From Paraspadella gotoi (lineage: Eukaryota; Chaetognatha): a stretch of 64,000 nucleotides of DNA. The position numbers were made by a program, and so were the translations under genes. The stretch covers positions 15,568,770 to 15,632,769 of the forward strand of contig CM119271.1 of assembly GCA_051294375.1 (NCBI GenBank). The letters are read 5' to 3'. Shown piece by piece: positions 32,501 through 42,574 of this stretch. The stretch's first letter is position 1. The number at the start of each line of letters is the position of its first letter. The notes beneath the pieces are model-generated. The model did no database searches, had not been told where the DNA came from, and saw nothing but the letters and a program-made list of their open reading frames with translations.

Positions 32501-34731
32501 TTTAAATATTTGTAACCGTCTCCAACGTCAACACCTTTATCCTAACCTCTGTCACTGCTTCGTCGATTAATTTAATACTTTGCCTTCAATTACTACTAAA
32601 TACTTAATAACTTATTACTACTTATATTATTTTATTATTATATTATATTAGGTATCATTCCATTACATAAACTAAATTAATTTCGCACCTGTAACGCCTT
32701 GATTAGAAGACCAAATCGGTGATGCAGCGTCTGCAGCTCCGACTTTCTCTCCCGGTCGAGATTCTCTGCGTAGGCCAGACGATCCTTCAATTCTGTCAGC
32801 CGGAGATCGCGAACGGCCGAACCTGAGATTTGGAATAAAATTAGGAATGGCTTAAAAATTTTGAGGGAAATTAAGAACCGAGAATTAGAAGACAAACACA
32901 ACAACTAACCAAAAACAACATCAAATATGACGTTCAGTACTATAATATGTAAATGAGATTTAGAGACAGTTCAATTTAAAAAAAAAATTCATCTTATGGT
33001 GGACTAAAATCCACCAACCGTTCATCAGCGGCCATTGGTGCCGGAGGCAAGTCATTCGCCTCCCAACCCGGTGGTCGCCTAGCAGTTAAGAGGGACTGGG
33101 TGCTTAACCCGCCTATAACACAGCCTGATCCGAAGCTCAGGGACTGCTTACATTGAACGGTTCTGTCACTAACACAACAATTATCACTGTTTCTTCAATC
33201 TCTAACAAAAACAACAAACGTAAACACCTGTTAAAACAGCAATATATATCACGAAATATGAGAATTAAAGTTCACATGTGTAAATGAGATTTTGCGACTC
33301 AATCCTATTTAGAATAACATTAAGAAACTATGCCACAAAAACTAATAACCAACAATATTCTTTGACCAACTGTAGTAAACAAAATGCCATATAAACAATA
33401 AGGCGTAGTGAAAGTTACATACGAAAATTCCTAAAAGTCAATTATGAACAACATACCATCAATGAACATTAATTTGTAAAAAAAATTAATTTTATGCTTT
33501 TTAATTTTCGCAGTAGGCTATATTTATATATAATACTATCCTTATAAAATCAAAAAATTTCAAAATAGGCTTTTCTTAATTTTGATTGCAGATTTGAATT
33601 CCTCGTCAAAAGTTGATAAAGAAAATATAAATCATTTTTAAAATTCTTTCATTAAGTGGGCTCAAAAATTAAAAAACTATATTTAATAATAAAAGTTAAT
33701 TTTCAGCTTAAAATACAGCATTTTCTAATTTTTGACCACTTAATGAAGGAATTTTCAAAAAGAGTTATATTTCTTTTTATCAACTTTTTATGACGAATCC
33801 AAATCTGCAAAAAAATCTTTAAAAAAACTGTTTTGAAATTTTAACATTTATTGGTTTAGAACTAGTATAAAAATGGCCTACTGCGTAATTGTAAAATTTA
33901 TTATGAATTTTTTTATTATATAAATGTTTATTAGTATAATATCGTTCGTTCCTCACTTGTAAAATTTTAATTAAAGTTAAATTTTGAAATTTTACTACGC
34001 CTTAATAAACAAGTTTGAGCAAACAATGCCGGATCTGCCCACGATAAGTAATTAATTAATATTAATTTTTTTATTCGTGTCAAAATCGTTTTCCACTTTG
34101 TCTCGCCTCTCATTCACAAAATCTCGATCACAAAATTAATTAATTACAAAGAATTAATTAATTACTTATTTATTAATAATTAATTAATGCAGCTTGAATT
34201 TACATTTAATATAAAAATAAAGAAAGCATAAACAAATAATGAAATAGATTGTTTATTTTTTCCATTTTAACTCATTCCAGTTGGACGATTCCATCGAAAC
34301 TGTATTCCCTGCTCAATCACACACTTTCCTACCCACATACATTTGAAGTCAATCGCCCTGTTCACTCATGAGTAATTGGCGTTCAAATAGTTACTTTTTT
34401 TTCATTTTAATTCATTTCCACTCGGACGATTCAATCAAATCACGAGTAATTGGTGTTTTTTGCTAAGGTGGGACGGACGGACGGACAGAAAGACATACTT
34501 TTTTTTGCATGTTCTGACATGATATAAGTGAATGCCCGACAAGACCGACAAAGTGAATTATAGAGCCGGAATCTGCTGTAAGCAGATCTGGCTAAAAAGA
34601 GAGGAAAAAAAAGGAAAACCTGAGTAAACTGTGGCGAGATCACTTTGACTGAAGAAAACCCAAAAGAATTGAATGATGACGAAACAGGAAATGACGAGGA
34701 CGACGTTCTTTTTGAATCTGAGGCACATCAT
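29535..34731 (-). CDS. MGAT4: Alpha-1,3-mannosyl-glycoprotein 4-beta-N-acetylglucosaminyltransferase (GnT-IV, GT54)
   Basis: This Golgi enzyme adds the beta-1,4 GlcNAc branch on the alpha-1,3 mannose arm of N-glycans. Exon 1 (34731-34620) encodes a type II signal anchor, [18 protein letters not shown]. Later exons: stem coiled coil [20 protein letters not shown] (about 32820); [13 protein letters not shown] and [14 protein letters not shown] (about 32320-31985); [20 protein letters not shown] (about 31800-31580); [20 protein letters not shown], then the metal-binding [11 protein letters not shown] (about 31510-31375); [33 protein letters not shown] and [18 protein letters not shown] (30711-30415); and a C-terminal lectin-like domain, APAEVSTTL and [20 protein letters not shown] (about 30110-29535). 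All match MGAT4A/B in order. A single vertebrate-type copy cannot be assigned to A or B. Introns hold a solo LTR and SINEs. Confidence 0.93.
30205..30370 (+). repeat. Possible tRNA-derived SINE fragment (MGAT4 intron)
   Basis: The segment GGCTGAGACAGTGATGAGTTC then AAACCCC resembles a tRNA B box (GGTTCRANYCC). It is non-coding and sits between two MGAT4 exons. The identification is weak. Confidence 0.3.
30928..31098 (-). mobile_element. Solo LTR of the TRIM family, 171 bp, with 5-bp target duplication
   Basis: It aligns end to end with the LTRs at 36979-37148 and 38191-38352 (minus-strand ends CAGAGGAGGATTTAG and CCCCTCAAG). It is bounded by an exact GTTGC at 30923-30927 and 31099-31103, the target-site duplication. 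It lies in an MGAT4 intron, antisense-neutral to coding. Confidence 0.85.
33020..33175 (+). repeat. SINE family member, copy 1 (MGAT4 intron)
   Basis: It shares GCCGGAGG, then CCTCCCAACCC, then the core CAGCCTGATCCGAAGCTC with the minus-strand copy at 51775-51995. GGTCGCCTAGCAGTTAAGAG resembles a tRNA A box. It is GC-rich within an AT-rich intron of about 1.7 kb that otherwise shows nothing. Confidence 0.55.
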
Positions 34732-34773
34732 TTCCCGATCACCAAGAGGTAGGGGGGGGAGAACCCCCCGTCT

Positions 34774-34821
<48 letters not shown>

Positions 34822-35285
34822 CGACTAAAGTTTTATCAGGGACGACTAACTTCTCATCTCTCAGTCAAAGTTCGAAAGCAAATATTTTGGATTTCCCTGT
34901 GGCGAATCATCTTGCGAATCACTGTGTAGAAATTAAAAAAAATACATTCGTAATTTTCAAGATGAAGGAGTGAAAAAAAATTACCCCACTAAAAGCGGAA
35001 TAAACCGTAAAGTTTACTAAACCAGTATCTATGGGTAACTATTGGACATTGTAGTCTTTATTTTAGAGAGAACTCGATCGCGACATTCATGAGCGAGCGA
35101 GAAAATAAATACGGAATAAACCATAAAAAATTCACTGACAAAAATTAATTAATAACAATTAAAGATTTAAGTCAAGGTATCGATGATTTTATTGATTACA
35201 GCAAAATCTTCTTAAAATCTGGACACGAAGGAGAAAAAGGAGAGCATTTCTGAGAAATGCTCTTCACCTTCCTTCCTTCCTTCCT
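34732..35285. other. Intergenic upstream of MGAT4, with (GA)n
   Basis: This is the presumed promoter and 5' UTR of MGAT4, with a GA dinucleotide run at about 34776-34818. Nothing else is recognised. Confidence 0.5.
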
Positions 35286-36209
35286 TCACTCCTCCCTTGC
35301 TCCGTTCTCCACCCATCCTATCTTCGCCAGCAAGCCCTCGCACATCCTCCTCAGTCTCGGCTCCGTCCGTCCAACCTTTCCGTCCGCGAAGACCAATTCC
35401 CGCTCGGCCAATCGCCTCGCGTCGAGGGCGCGTCCCGTCTGCGCCAAAAATGCCGCGAACCAGAGGCGCGCCTTGCTCGCCGCGATGGGATCGCCCATCT
35501 CCCGGGCCACGCGAAGTTGCGCTACGCTGACGCGGCCGGCGCGATGGGCGGCCGCTGCGTCGTAATCGCCGAGAGCGGAGAATCCGCCGCCGAGGGTGCA
35601 TAGCCGCGCCATGGCGACGTCGAGTTCGAGGCGAAGGCGAACCAGGCGCGCCAGGCGAAAGGAGAAATCGGCGCCGACGTGAGGGACCGAAGGCGAGGAG
35701 AGGAAGAGGAGGAGCCGGAGACGGGAAGACGAAGAAATAGAAAAATGTCGGCGAAGAGACGAAGCGGCGTTGGCGGCGAAGGACGGATAACGGCAGCAGA
35801 GAACGAACGCGGCAGCGCAGCGCGGAGAAAGAAGCGCGGAGATGCGGCGGACTCGTCGGTCGCTGCCGTCTTTGGTGACGAAGTCAGAGAACTTCTGCGT
35901 TCGATAATTCACGACCAATGTTAATCCGGGCGGAACATTCTCTTCGCCGACAATATCGGGCACCAACAAGTCTGACTGTTCGATCGCGAAGGCCACTCTG
36001 TCGGGCTGGACATCATCGAAACGGAGGTCGTCCGATTCCGCGTGGAAGTCGGTGGACGACGCCTCCACAGTCACGTCACTCCCGTGACTACATCTTTCGT
36101 CGAATCGCGAAAGTTTTTCAAAATCGAGTCGACGTCTTTTTCCGAATTCATCCGAATTTGAGAGGAAATCGACTCCGCGGTCGAGACGGCTCGAGTCAAC
36201 GAGGGTCAT
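35286..36209 (-). CDS. Hypothetical protein with TPR-like C-terminal half (307 aa)
   Basis: I do not recognise the family with certainty. The intronless frame starts at the ATG at 36209. The first 110 residues are acidic and look disordered. From about residue 125 the sequence is alanine/leucine-rich and helical, with paired helices typical of tetratricopeptide repeats: FSALGDYDAAAAHRAGRVSV, REMGDPIAASKARLWFAAFL, QTGRALDARRLAERELVF. The tail ends LLAKIGWVENGAREE. No signal peptide; a short hydrophobic run (LRLLLFLSS, about 174) is not a convincing membrane segment. Composition and the orderly repeat pattern support coding. A role as a scaffold is only inferred from the fold. Confidence 0.6.
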   Translation of the reverse strand: MTLVDSSRLDRGVDFLSNSDEFGKRRRLDFEKLSRFDERCSHGSDVTVEASSTDFHAESDDLRFDDVQPDRVAFAIEQSDLLVPDIVGEENVPPGLTLVVNYRTQKFSDFVTKDGSDRRVRRISALLSPRCAAAFVLCCRYPSFAANAASSLRRHFSISSSSRLRLLLFLSSPSVPHVGADFSFRLARLVRLRLELDVAMARLCTLGGGFSALGDYDAAAAHRAGRVSVAQLRVAREMGDPIAASKARLWFAAFLAQTGRALDARRLAERELVFADGKVGRTEPRLRRMCEGLLAKIGWVENGAREE

Positions 36210-36695
36210 TAGTTATTTTATTACACCAAAAACGATTATATTAATAAATATAGACAACTACAAAATAATCAGAAAAAAAGCTGCAATTTTTTCCCCTATA
36301 AAAAATGACGACGTAATGAAAACGTTTCTGGAAGAAACTGACAAAAAAGCGGCGGTATTCGTATATATACGCATCTTCTTCTTTCACCATTAATATAAAA
36401 TAGGAACATGAAACAAACTTTTAATTCTAAAAAATATAAAACGCGTTATTGGAGATTTGATAATAATACTTGAAGTGTGACTAGTTTTTTTTTTTGTTGT
36501 TGTTTTTTTTGTTTTTTTAAAGCGGGGACGACGACGACGACGACGACGACGACGGGTTTTATGGCTCGAAAGACCAAAAAACTGGAATGTGATGTGACGT
36601 GGCATCCATTTTCCGTTTGTGAGAATTGGTGAGATTTGAATATCGTTGAAGTCTGTCGTTCACCTCACTCTCTCTTTCATCCTCCTCCTCCTCCG
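36210..36695. other. Intergenic, nothing recognised
   Basis: This is the 3' flank of GMPPB and upstream region of the TPR-like gene. It includes a CGA-triplet run at about 36528-36553 and homopolymers. Confidence 0.5.
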
Positions 36696-36934
36696 TCACA
36701 TGATGATCTGCGGATCCCTGATGGACTCGGCGATGGATTTGTGCGGCAAGACTCTTCCTCCGTTGACGTAGATTTCGTCCTTGACGATGACGTCTTCGCC
36801 GAGGACGGCGTTGTTCTCCAGCCGCGCCCACTGACCAACCACGGAGTTCCAGCCCACGATGCAGGAGGAGACCCACGCGTGGGATTTGACCTGAAAAAGA
36901 AAACGATGGGTGGACTTGAAACGGATGGTTACAT

Positions 36935-36978
<44 letters not shown>

Positions 36979-39900
36979 CTTGTGGGGTATTGAAGGCGTG
37001 AAGAAATAGAGGGAAAATAAAGGTATATTTCACGAAGAGTAGAAACGAGAGAATGTATCGCTAGACAAAATATACTGAGGGGCAGGAGGAGGAAAGAAGA
37101 AGAAGAAGAGGAAGAGGAGAATTGGACGGCAGACTAAATCCTACTCTGCGTCCCCCTTCTTGACCAAGATGTTTTTTGTTTTGATTCTTGTTTAAGTTGA
37201 TTCTTGCAAATGAAGTTTCTCCTTGGATTTTTCCAGCTTGAGTTTTCACATCTTTAGCATAGTCTTTGGCTGTTGGTAAGTGGGTCTGCACTTGAGAATC
37301 AGTCTTGGCAACATTGGTTTGTGTTGAAACTGAATCAGTAATGATGGCGGTTTGGGTAGTTTGGGAAGAGAAGGTTGAGTATGGAATTTTTGTCTGCATT
37401 GATTTATTGTAACTAGCCTTGGCTTTTGTGGTCTGGGTTGAAGCATTGGCTTGGGTGAAATAGGTTTGAGTTGAGGTGAGACAGTTTGGGTTTTTAAAGG
37501 CAGAGGGGACATATGTGTATTCTGCACCAAAGCAAGTAGATCCATATATTTCTTGTCAGAATTCGTGGGTTTGCATTATTAGTATGAAAAATTCATCAGG
37601 TTTTCCAAATGCCAATATATTCTCCTTTGAGGTCATCAGAACTGATTTGATCTCTAAAGTTTATTTGGTCATTTTGGGATTTATGTTCAAGATTTAGGGT
37701 AAAAAGGTATTGTTTTACTGACAGTTATTTAATTTTTTCTTATTTTATCTTTCAAGGGAGCTAACGTTTTCTTTTTCTTTTAAGAGGTTAAAGTCCAATC
37801 TTAGCTTTCGCCATTTTTAGTCGCCGAGAGAGAGAGTTGAAGCTATGTTGTTTTTAGTCGCCAGGTTCAAAGTTTGATGTTTAGATTTTGAAAATTTCAA
37901 GTTTTAGTTCATGAAGATAAAGAAGAAAGTAGAAAATTATCTTGTAATAAATATCAAGTAGGGTTTTGTTTTTAAAATTATGCAGCTTCTTTGTAATGGT
38001 TTAGTCAAATAAAATCCTTTCTTTTGGGGAGGAAGATTTGTCCAATTTAGTTGATTTCCGAGTTTCTGTTTTTGGTTGTTAGTGCAGAAAGATAGTTCTT
38101 TTGGTAATTTCCACGGTTTTTTTTGCTGAGGGTTTGGACGGGAAACTTAATTCACGGGGAGTAGGGTATCGAGCCGCGAAGAAGGCGCCACTTGTGAGGT
38201 TATTGAAGGCGTGAAGAAATAGAGGGAAAATAATGGTATATTTCACGAAGAGTAGAAACGAGAGAAGGTATCGCTAGACAAAATATACCGAGGGGCAGGA
38301 GGAGGAAAGAAGAAGAAGAAGAGAATTGGACGGCAGGCTAAATCCTCCTCTGATTATTATTATTATTATATTATTATTATTATTACCATCGAATAAAATT
38401 GAGTTCATCAATCTTATTTGCATATAATTATTATAAATTACTTTAAGTGCCATGGGTTTATTTAAAGAATAATAAGCGGTCATTGCAGCCTATTTTTGGG
38501 TTTTACAATGTTTAATTATATTGTTTAATAGTAAATATTAAATTGTTTATATTGGTTAAATTATATTGTTTAATAGACTAAATAAATCTCTATATTAACT
38601 ATTAATAATCGGTAAACCATTATTCTTTAGATTATCTTCTTCACGAAATTGTCTCTCTCTCTCTCTCTGTCTCTCTGTCTCTCTCTCTCTCTCTCCCCCT
38701 CTCTTTCTCTCTCTCTTGTAAATGTCAAAATAAGATTTAAAGTTAATTTAAGTTTGTCAATATTTTGGAGAAATAAGTAGCTCTCACTCATACCGTGGAG
38801 CCTTTGAGCAAGGTGGTCCTCTTGACGCAGGCGCCGTCCTCGATGACGACCTCCGGGCCGACGACGACGTTGGGTCCGATTCGGCAATTCTTCCCCACTT
38901 GCGCCGTCGGGTGGAGGAGGACGTTGCCGACCACGCCGGCGCTTTGATGGAGCACCTTTTATTTGGAGGGGGAACGGGCAAGATGTTAAACATTCTCTAT
39001 CTAACAGAGGGATATCTCTGTTGTAATGATGGTTACCCTGGTTAATCAGAATACGACAATATGCAAATGAGATTGAGGAACTCAATCTCATTTCAGACAA
39101 TTCACAAATTAATCTGCTACATCTATTGTAGTTATTTTATTTTAATGGCTACAATGCAGCTCAAATTTGTCAAAATGTATGTAAATAATCACTTGCTACA
39201 CCATAATACTTTGTCAAAGTCTATCAAATGGGTTAAATTTGAAATTTAATTTCTGACTTGTCATTGATATAATTTTCTATTACATCTTCGTCATCTCTTC
39301 GTCACACACGTATTTTGTAATTGACACAACACAACACGCACAGCTCCCTAAAGACTGACTGACAAACGATGAATATCCAAAATAAACATCAACAATGTTG
39401 ATTCAACATCGTCCGTCCTACACAACCAAGGAAAGTTCCTCGCTTCTGTAGCAGAGATATCCCTCTGTTAGACTACAACATGCAAAGTAAATTAAAAGTT
39501 TCGGATCAAAAAGTTCAACTCACTTGCGGATTCTTTTGACGAAGGGAGTTGAGGTAAAGGCACATCCCGGTTAAGAAGTCTTTAGGCTGACCGACGTCCA
39601 TCCAGAAACCCTGCAACTCCAAGGCGAATAGATCTCCGCTAGCGGCCATGGCGGGGAAGATCTCCTTCTCAATGGAAGTCGGCTGAGAGGAGGGAGATAA
39701 TTCGATTTATCCCAACATAATTTATGAGAAAAATTAATAATCATTTTCCGCACCTTAATTTGTATTCGATCTAAGATGGAGACATTGAAGATGTAGAGTC
39801 CCGCGTTGATCTTATTGGAGACGAATTCGCGCGGTTTCTCGACGAAGCTTTGGATTCGTCCGTGGGGAGACTCGTAGACGACGACGCCGTACTTGGACGG

Positions 39901-41071
39901 CTCGTCCACTTTGGTCACGACGATCGTGCCTGGAAGAGAGACCGGAGATTGGTTTCACAATCAATTGCTTGTTTAGGAAACTACTTGGGGGAAAGACGAG
40001 AACGATCGCCTCAGCCGATAGGATCTTCGATATTCCGACCTCATCCTCTTCGTAGTAATTGTTCTGATTCAAATTCACAGTCTTATATTTATTGAATCTT
40101 CTTCCCTCCTTACAGTTATGTTATTGAAAGGCAAACAACTAATGATTCAATCTCACTCCCTCTGCCTTAATTTTTGTTAAAGATGAGTAAGTAATCAATC
40201 TCACGAATAAGTGAACATTCAATCTCACCCTCTTTGCCGTGATTTTTGAGAGAGGCCATCAAGTAATCAATCAATCTCACCCTCTCTTCCGTGATTTTTG
40301 TGAAAGGCGAGCATGTCCTTAAAGGGAAAATCACAGATGATGTCGCTGTTGAGAACGAAAAAAGGTTCGGCGTCGTCTTGGGTCAGGAGATCCGCGGCCA
40401 GAGCCAAAGGACCCGCGGTGCCGAGCGGTTCCGTTTCGTGGGAAAACGAGATCTGGGGCGTCGGAGGATATATTAAGTTTTTTTTTTTTTTTTAGAAAGA
40501 GAGCGAGAGAGTCTTGATTGAAAGCTTGCGCCTTGCTTCGTCATTGGGTCAAGCTTTGTTATTATTGCGTTGAGCAATGGAGGCCACAATAGCCGGTCCA
40601 AAATCAGGGGAAAGATATAACGGTTATTTATTTACAAATAGATAATTTTTATATAGGTGTAAGAGATGATTATTTAATATATTTAATATATCTTATCACA
40701 GGCAACAAATACCCCCCTTATATAGGTCGTACCAAAATTATATTACTCTCTTTTTCAATCTCATTTAGCGCTCGCCTTAATTCCAAGTCGTTTCGCTTCG
40801 ATCTTGCAGGCTTTCTCCAACTGCTCCGCGTGATAAGAGACGGCGAGGATGATGTGTGTCACCCCGCATTCCACTGAAGATTCAGATATTATATAAATAT
40901 TTATATTAATATTTTAAGACATCCGTTTAGTCCCAAAAACCTCTCACCCAAAGCGTCGATCTGATGGAAGAGCATCGGTCGATTGGCGAATTCGACGAGA
41001 GGTTTGGGAACGGAAAGAGTCAAGGGGCGCAACCGCGTCCCGTAACCGCCGACCAAGATGAGCGCCTTCAT
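36696..41071 (-). CDS. GMPPB: Mannose-1-phosphate guanylyltransferase catalytic subunit beta (GMPPB), about 7 exons
   Basis: GMPPB makes GDP-mannose from mannose-1-phosphate and GTP, the donor for N-glycans, O-mannose and GPI anchors. Exon 1 (41071 to about 40940) begins [20 protein letters not shown], the nucleotidyltransferase signature. Then [13 protein letters not shown] (about 40850); [16 protein letters not shown] and [14 protein letters not shown] with the metal aspartate (about 40455-40285); [22 protein letters not shown]-type [20 protein letters not shown] (about 39930-39755); [13 protein letters not shown] and [19 protein letters not shown] (about 39685-39530); and left-handed beta-helix hexapeptides ([17 protein letters not shown], about 38955-38793). 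The last exon (about 36890-36696) ends [18 protein letters not shown], like the human C-terminus. Introns contain a hairpin repeat and a TRIM. Confidence 0.95.
36940..36978. repeat. (ATT)n microsatellite, TRIM insertion target
   Basis: About twelve ATT triplets abut the left LTR; an ATT run also follows the right LTR at 38353, which fits insertion of the TRIM into one microsatellite. Confidence 0.85.
36979..38352 (-). mobile_element. TRIM: miniature LTR retrotransposon, 1.37 kb, in GMPPB intron
   Basis: Two direct LTRs, 36979-37148 (170 bp) and 38191-38352 (162 bp), flank about 1.04 kb without retroviral genes. On the minus strand, the 5' LTR (38352-38191) is followed immediately by TGGCGCC, a classical primer-binding start (38190-38184). 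A purine tract AAGAAGGGGGA lies directly before the 3' LTR (about 37150-37162). The element is bounded by ATTAT at 36974-36978 and 38353-38357, a 5-bp target duplication within the microsatellite. LTR ends are CAGAG and CAAG, not the usual TG...CA. Internal minus frames (112 and 99 codons) are low complexity and probably not functional. Confidence 0.85.
38645..38720. repeat. (CT)n-rich microsatellite
   Basis: An interrupted CT/CTCTCTGT tract in a GMPPB intron. Confidence 0.85.
38998..39122 (-). repeat. Internally deleted copy of dispersed hairpin repeat (GMPPB intron)
   Basis: On the minus strand it reads TGTAGCAGATTAATTTGTG, hairpin, ATTTGCATATTGTCG, then joins directly to CCAGGGTAACCATCATT and the terminal hairpin AACAGAGATATCCCTCTGTT. 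It keeps both ends of the 580-bp copy at 21629-22210 and lacks about 450 bp between. Confidence 0.75.
39453..39475 (+). repeat. Minimal fragment of the hairpin repeat
   Basis: TGTAGCAG is joined straight to AGATATCCCTCTGTTAG, the two extreme ends of the longer copies. Confidence 0.45.
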
Positions 41072-41339
41072 CCTTCTTTTATTTGTTTATTAAGTTGTTT
41101 TTTTTTTTATGGGTGGGGGAAACAACGTGCGCGAGTTGTTTTGGTTGATATAAGTGATAAGTAACTGGGCAGTAAACTATAGGCTACGGCTGGATAGAAT
41201 AAAGGTACAACCGTATTGGGGGGGGAATGGACGAAGAATGTCAGGTCGTGAAAAATGTGTAACGTGGAATCATAAATAATAAAAACGATGAACGAATCTT
41301 GAGATCAAATGAACATTAACAGCTACAGCTACAGCAGCA

Positions 41340-41825
41340 TCACCGCCGTTTTTTTTTCGCGTTTCTTCCGGATTTCGAAGTCTTTCGCTTCGACGTCTGA
41401 TGAGACGACGACGACGGCGTCGATTCATTCTTTCCTTTCGACGCCGACGAAGATGACGCCGTCGAACTAGACAACGGCGCCACTCGATTTAGACGCGGCG
41501 CCGCCAGAGTTTCCGTTGGCGCCGGCGGACCATTTGACGCCTCCGCCGGCGCTTTCCCTCGAAGAACCGCCGCCGCCGCTGCCTCCGCCACCGCCGCCGG
41601 TGCGCACGCACGAGCCGCTTCCGCCCGGCGTCTTTTTCGCGCCGCTGTTGAGGCTTTGTTCGACGAGCGGCGCCAGGAGGCCCTGAGTAAAATAAATATT
41701 ACAAATAAAATAATAATATAACATTAATTTTTTTTTTCTAACTACGAATGTTTCGGCTTTGTTGCAAGCCTTCAAGAGCGCTTTGAAAAATCAAATAATA
41801 GAAAGAGAGAGAGAGAGAGAAAGAA

Positions 41826-41885
<60 letters not shown>

Positions 41886-42490
41886 AAGGAGGCTTCCAGC
41901 AAAGATTTGTGAAAGGATATAGTTTAGAGAAATATAGGTGTCGACGACGGAAAATGAGGTCAGGGTCAATGTCTACCAAAAAATACAAGTAATAACAAAA
42001 CTAATTAACTAATTAACGTTTTCTATTTTCTGGACTGACCGACCTGTTCGGCCAACATGGTGAGAAATGTGAAAATGAATCCATCGTAATCATGAGTTCG
42101 TCTCTGATGATCAACGCGATATTTTCTTCTCTTCTCGACTTCGTCTTTGAGATTTTGTTCGCAGGAGAGAATCTCGGACTCGAGATGGCGCAAGAGGGAG
42201 GCGAGGTCTTTGGGGGCGAACCCTTCGGGGGGATCTTGGGGGGGAGAAGATGTTGAGCGGTGGAGAAATAGGCGAAGGGGAATGAAAACGATGGAAATGC
42301 GGAACTGTGGAATGCAGAAATACTCAATTCTCTCTCTCTATCTCTCTCTCTCTTTTTCTCACTTTCTTTCCTCTCTTTCTGTCTCTTTTTCTCACCTTCT
42401 TTCTTTCTTACCTTCTTTCTTTCTTACCTTCTTTCTTTCTTTCTTTCTTTTTCTTTCTTTCTTTCTTTTTCTTTCTTTCTTTTTCTCACT

Positions 42491-42574
<84 letters not shown>

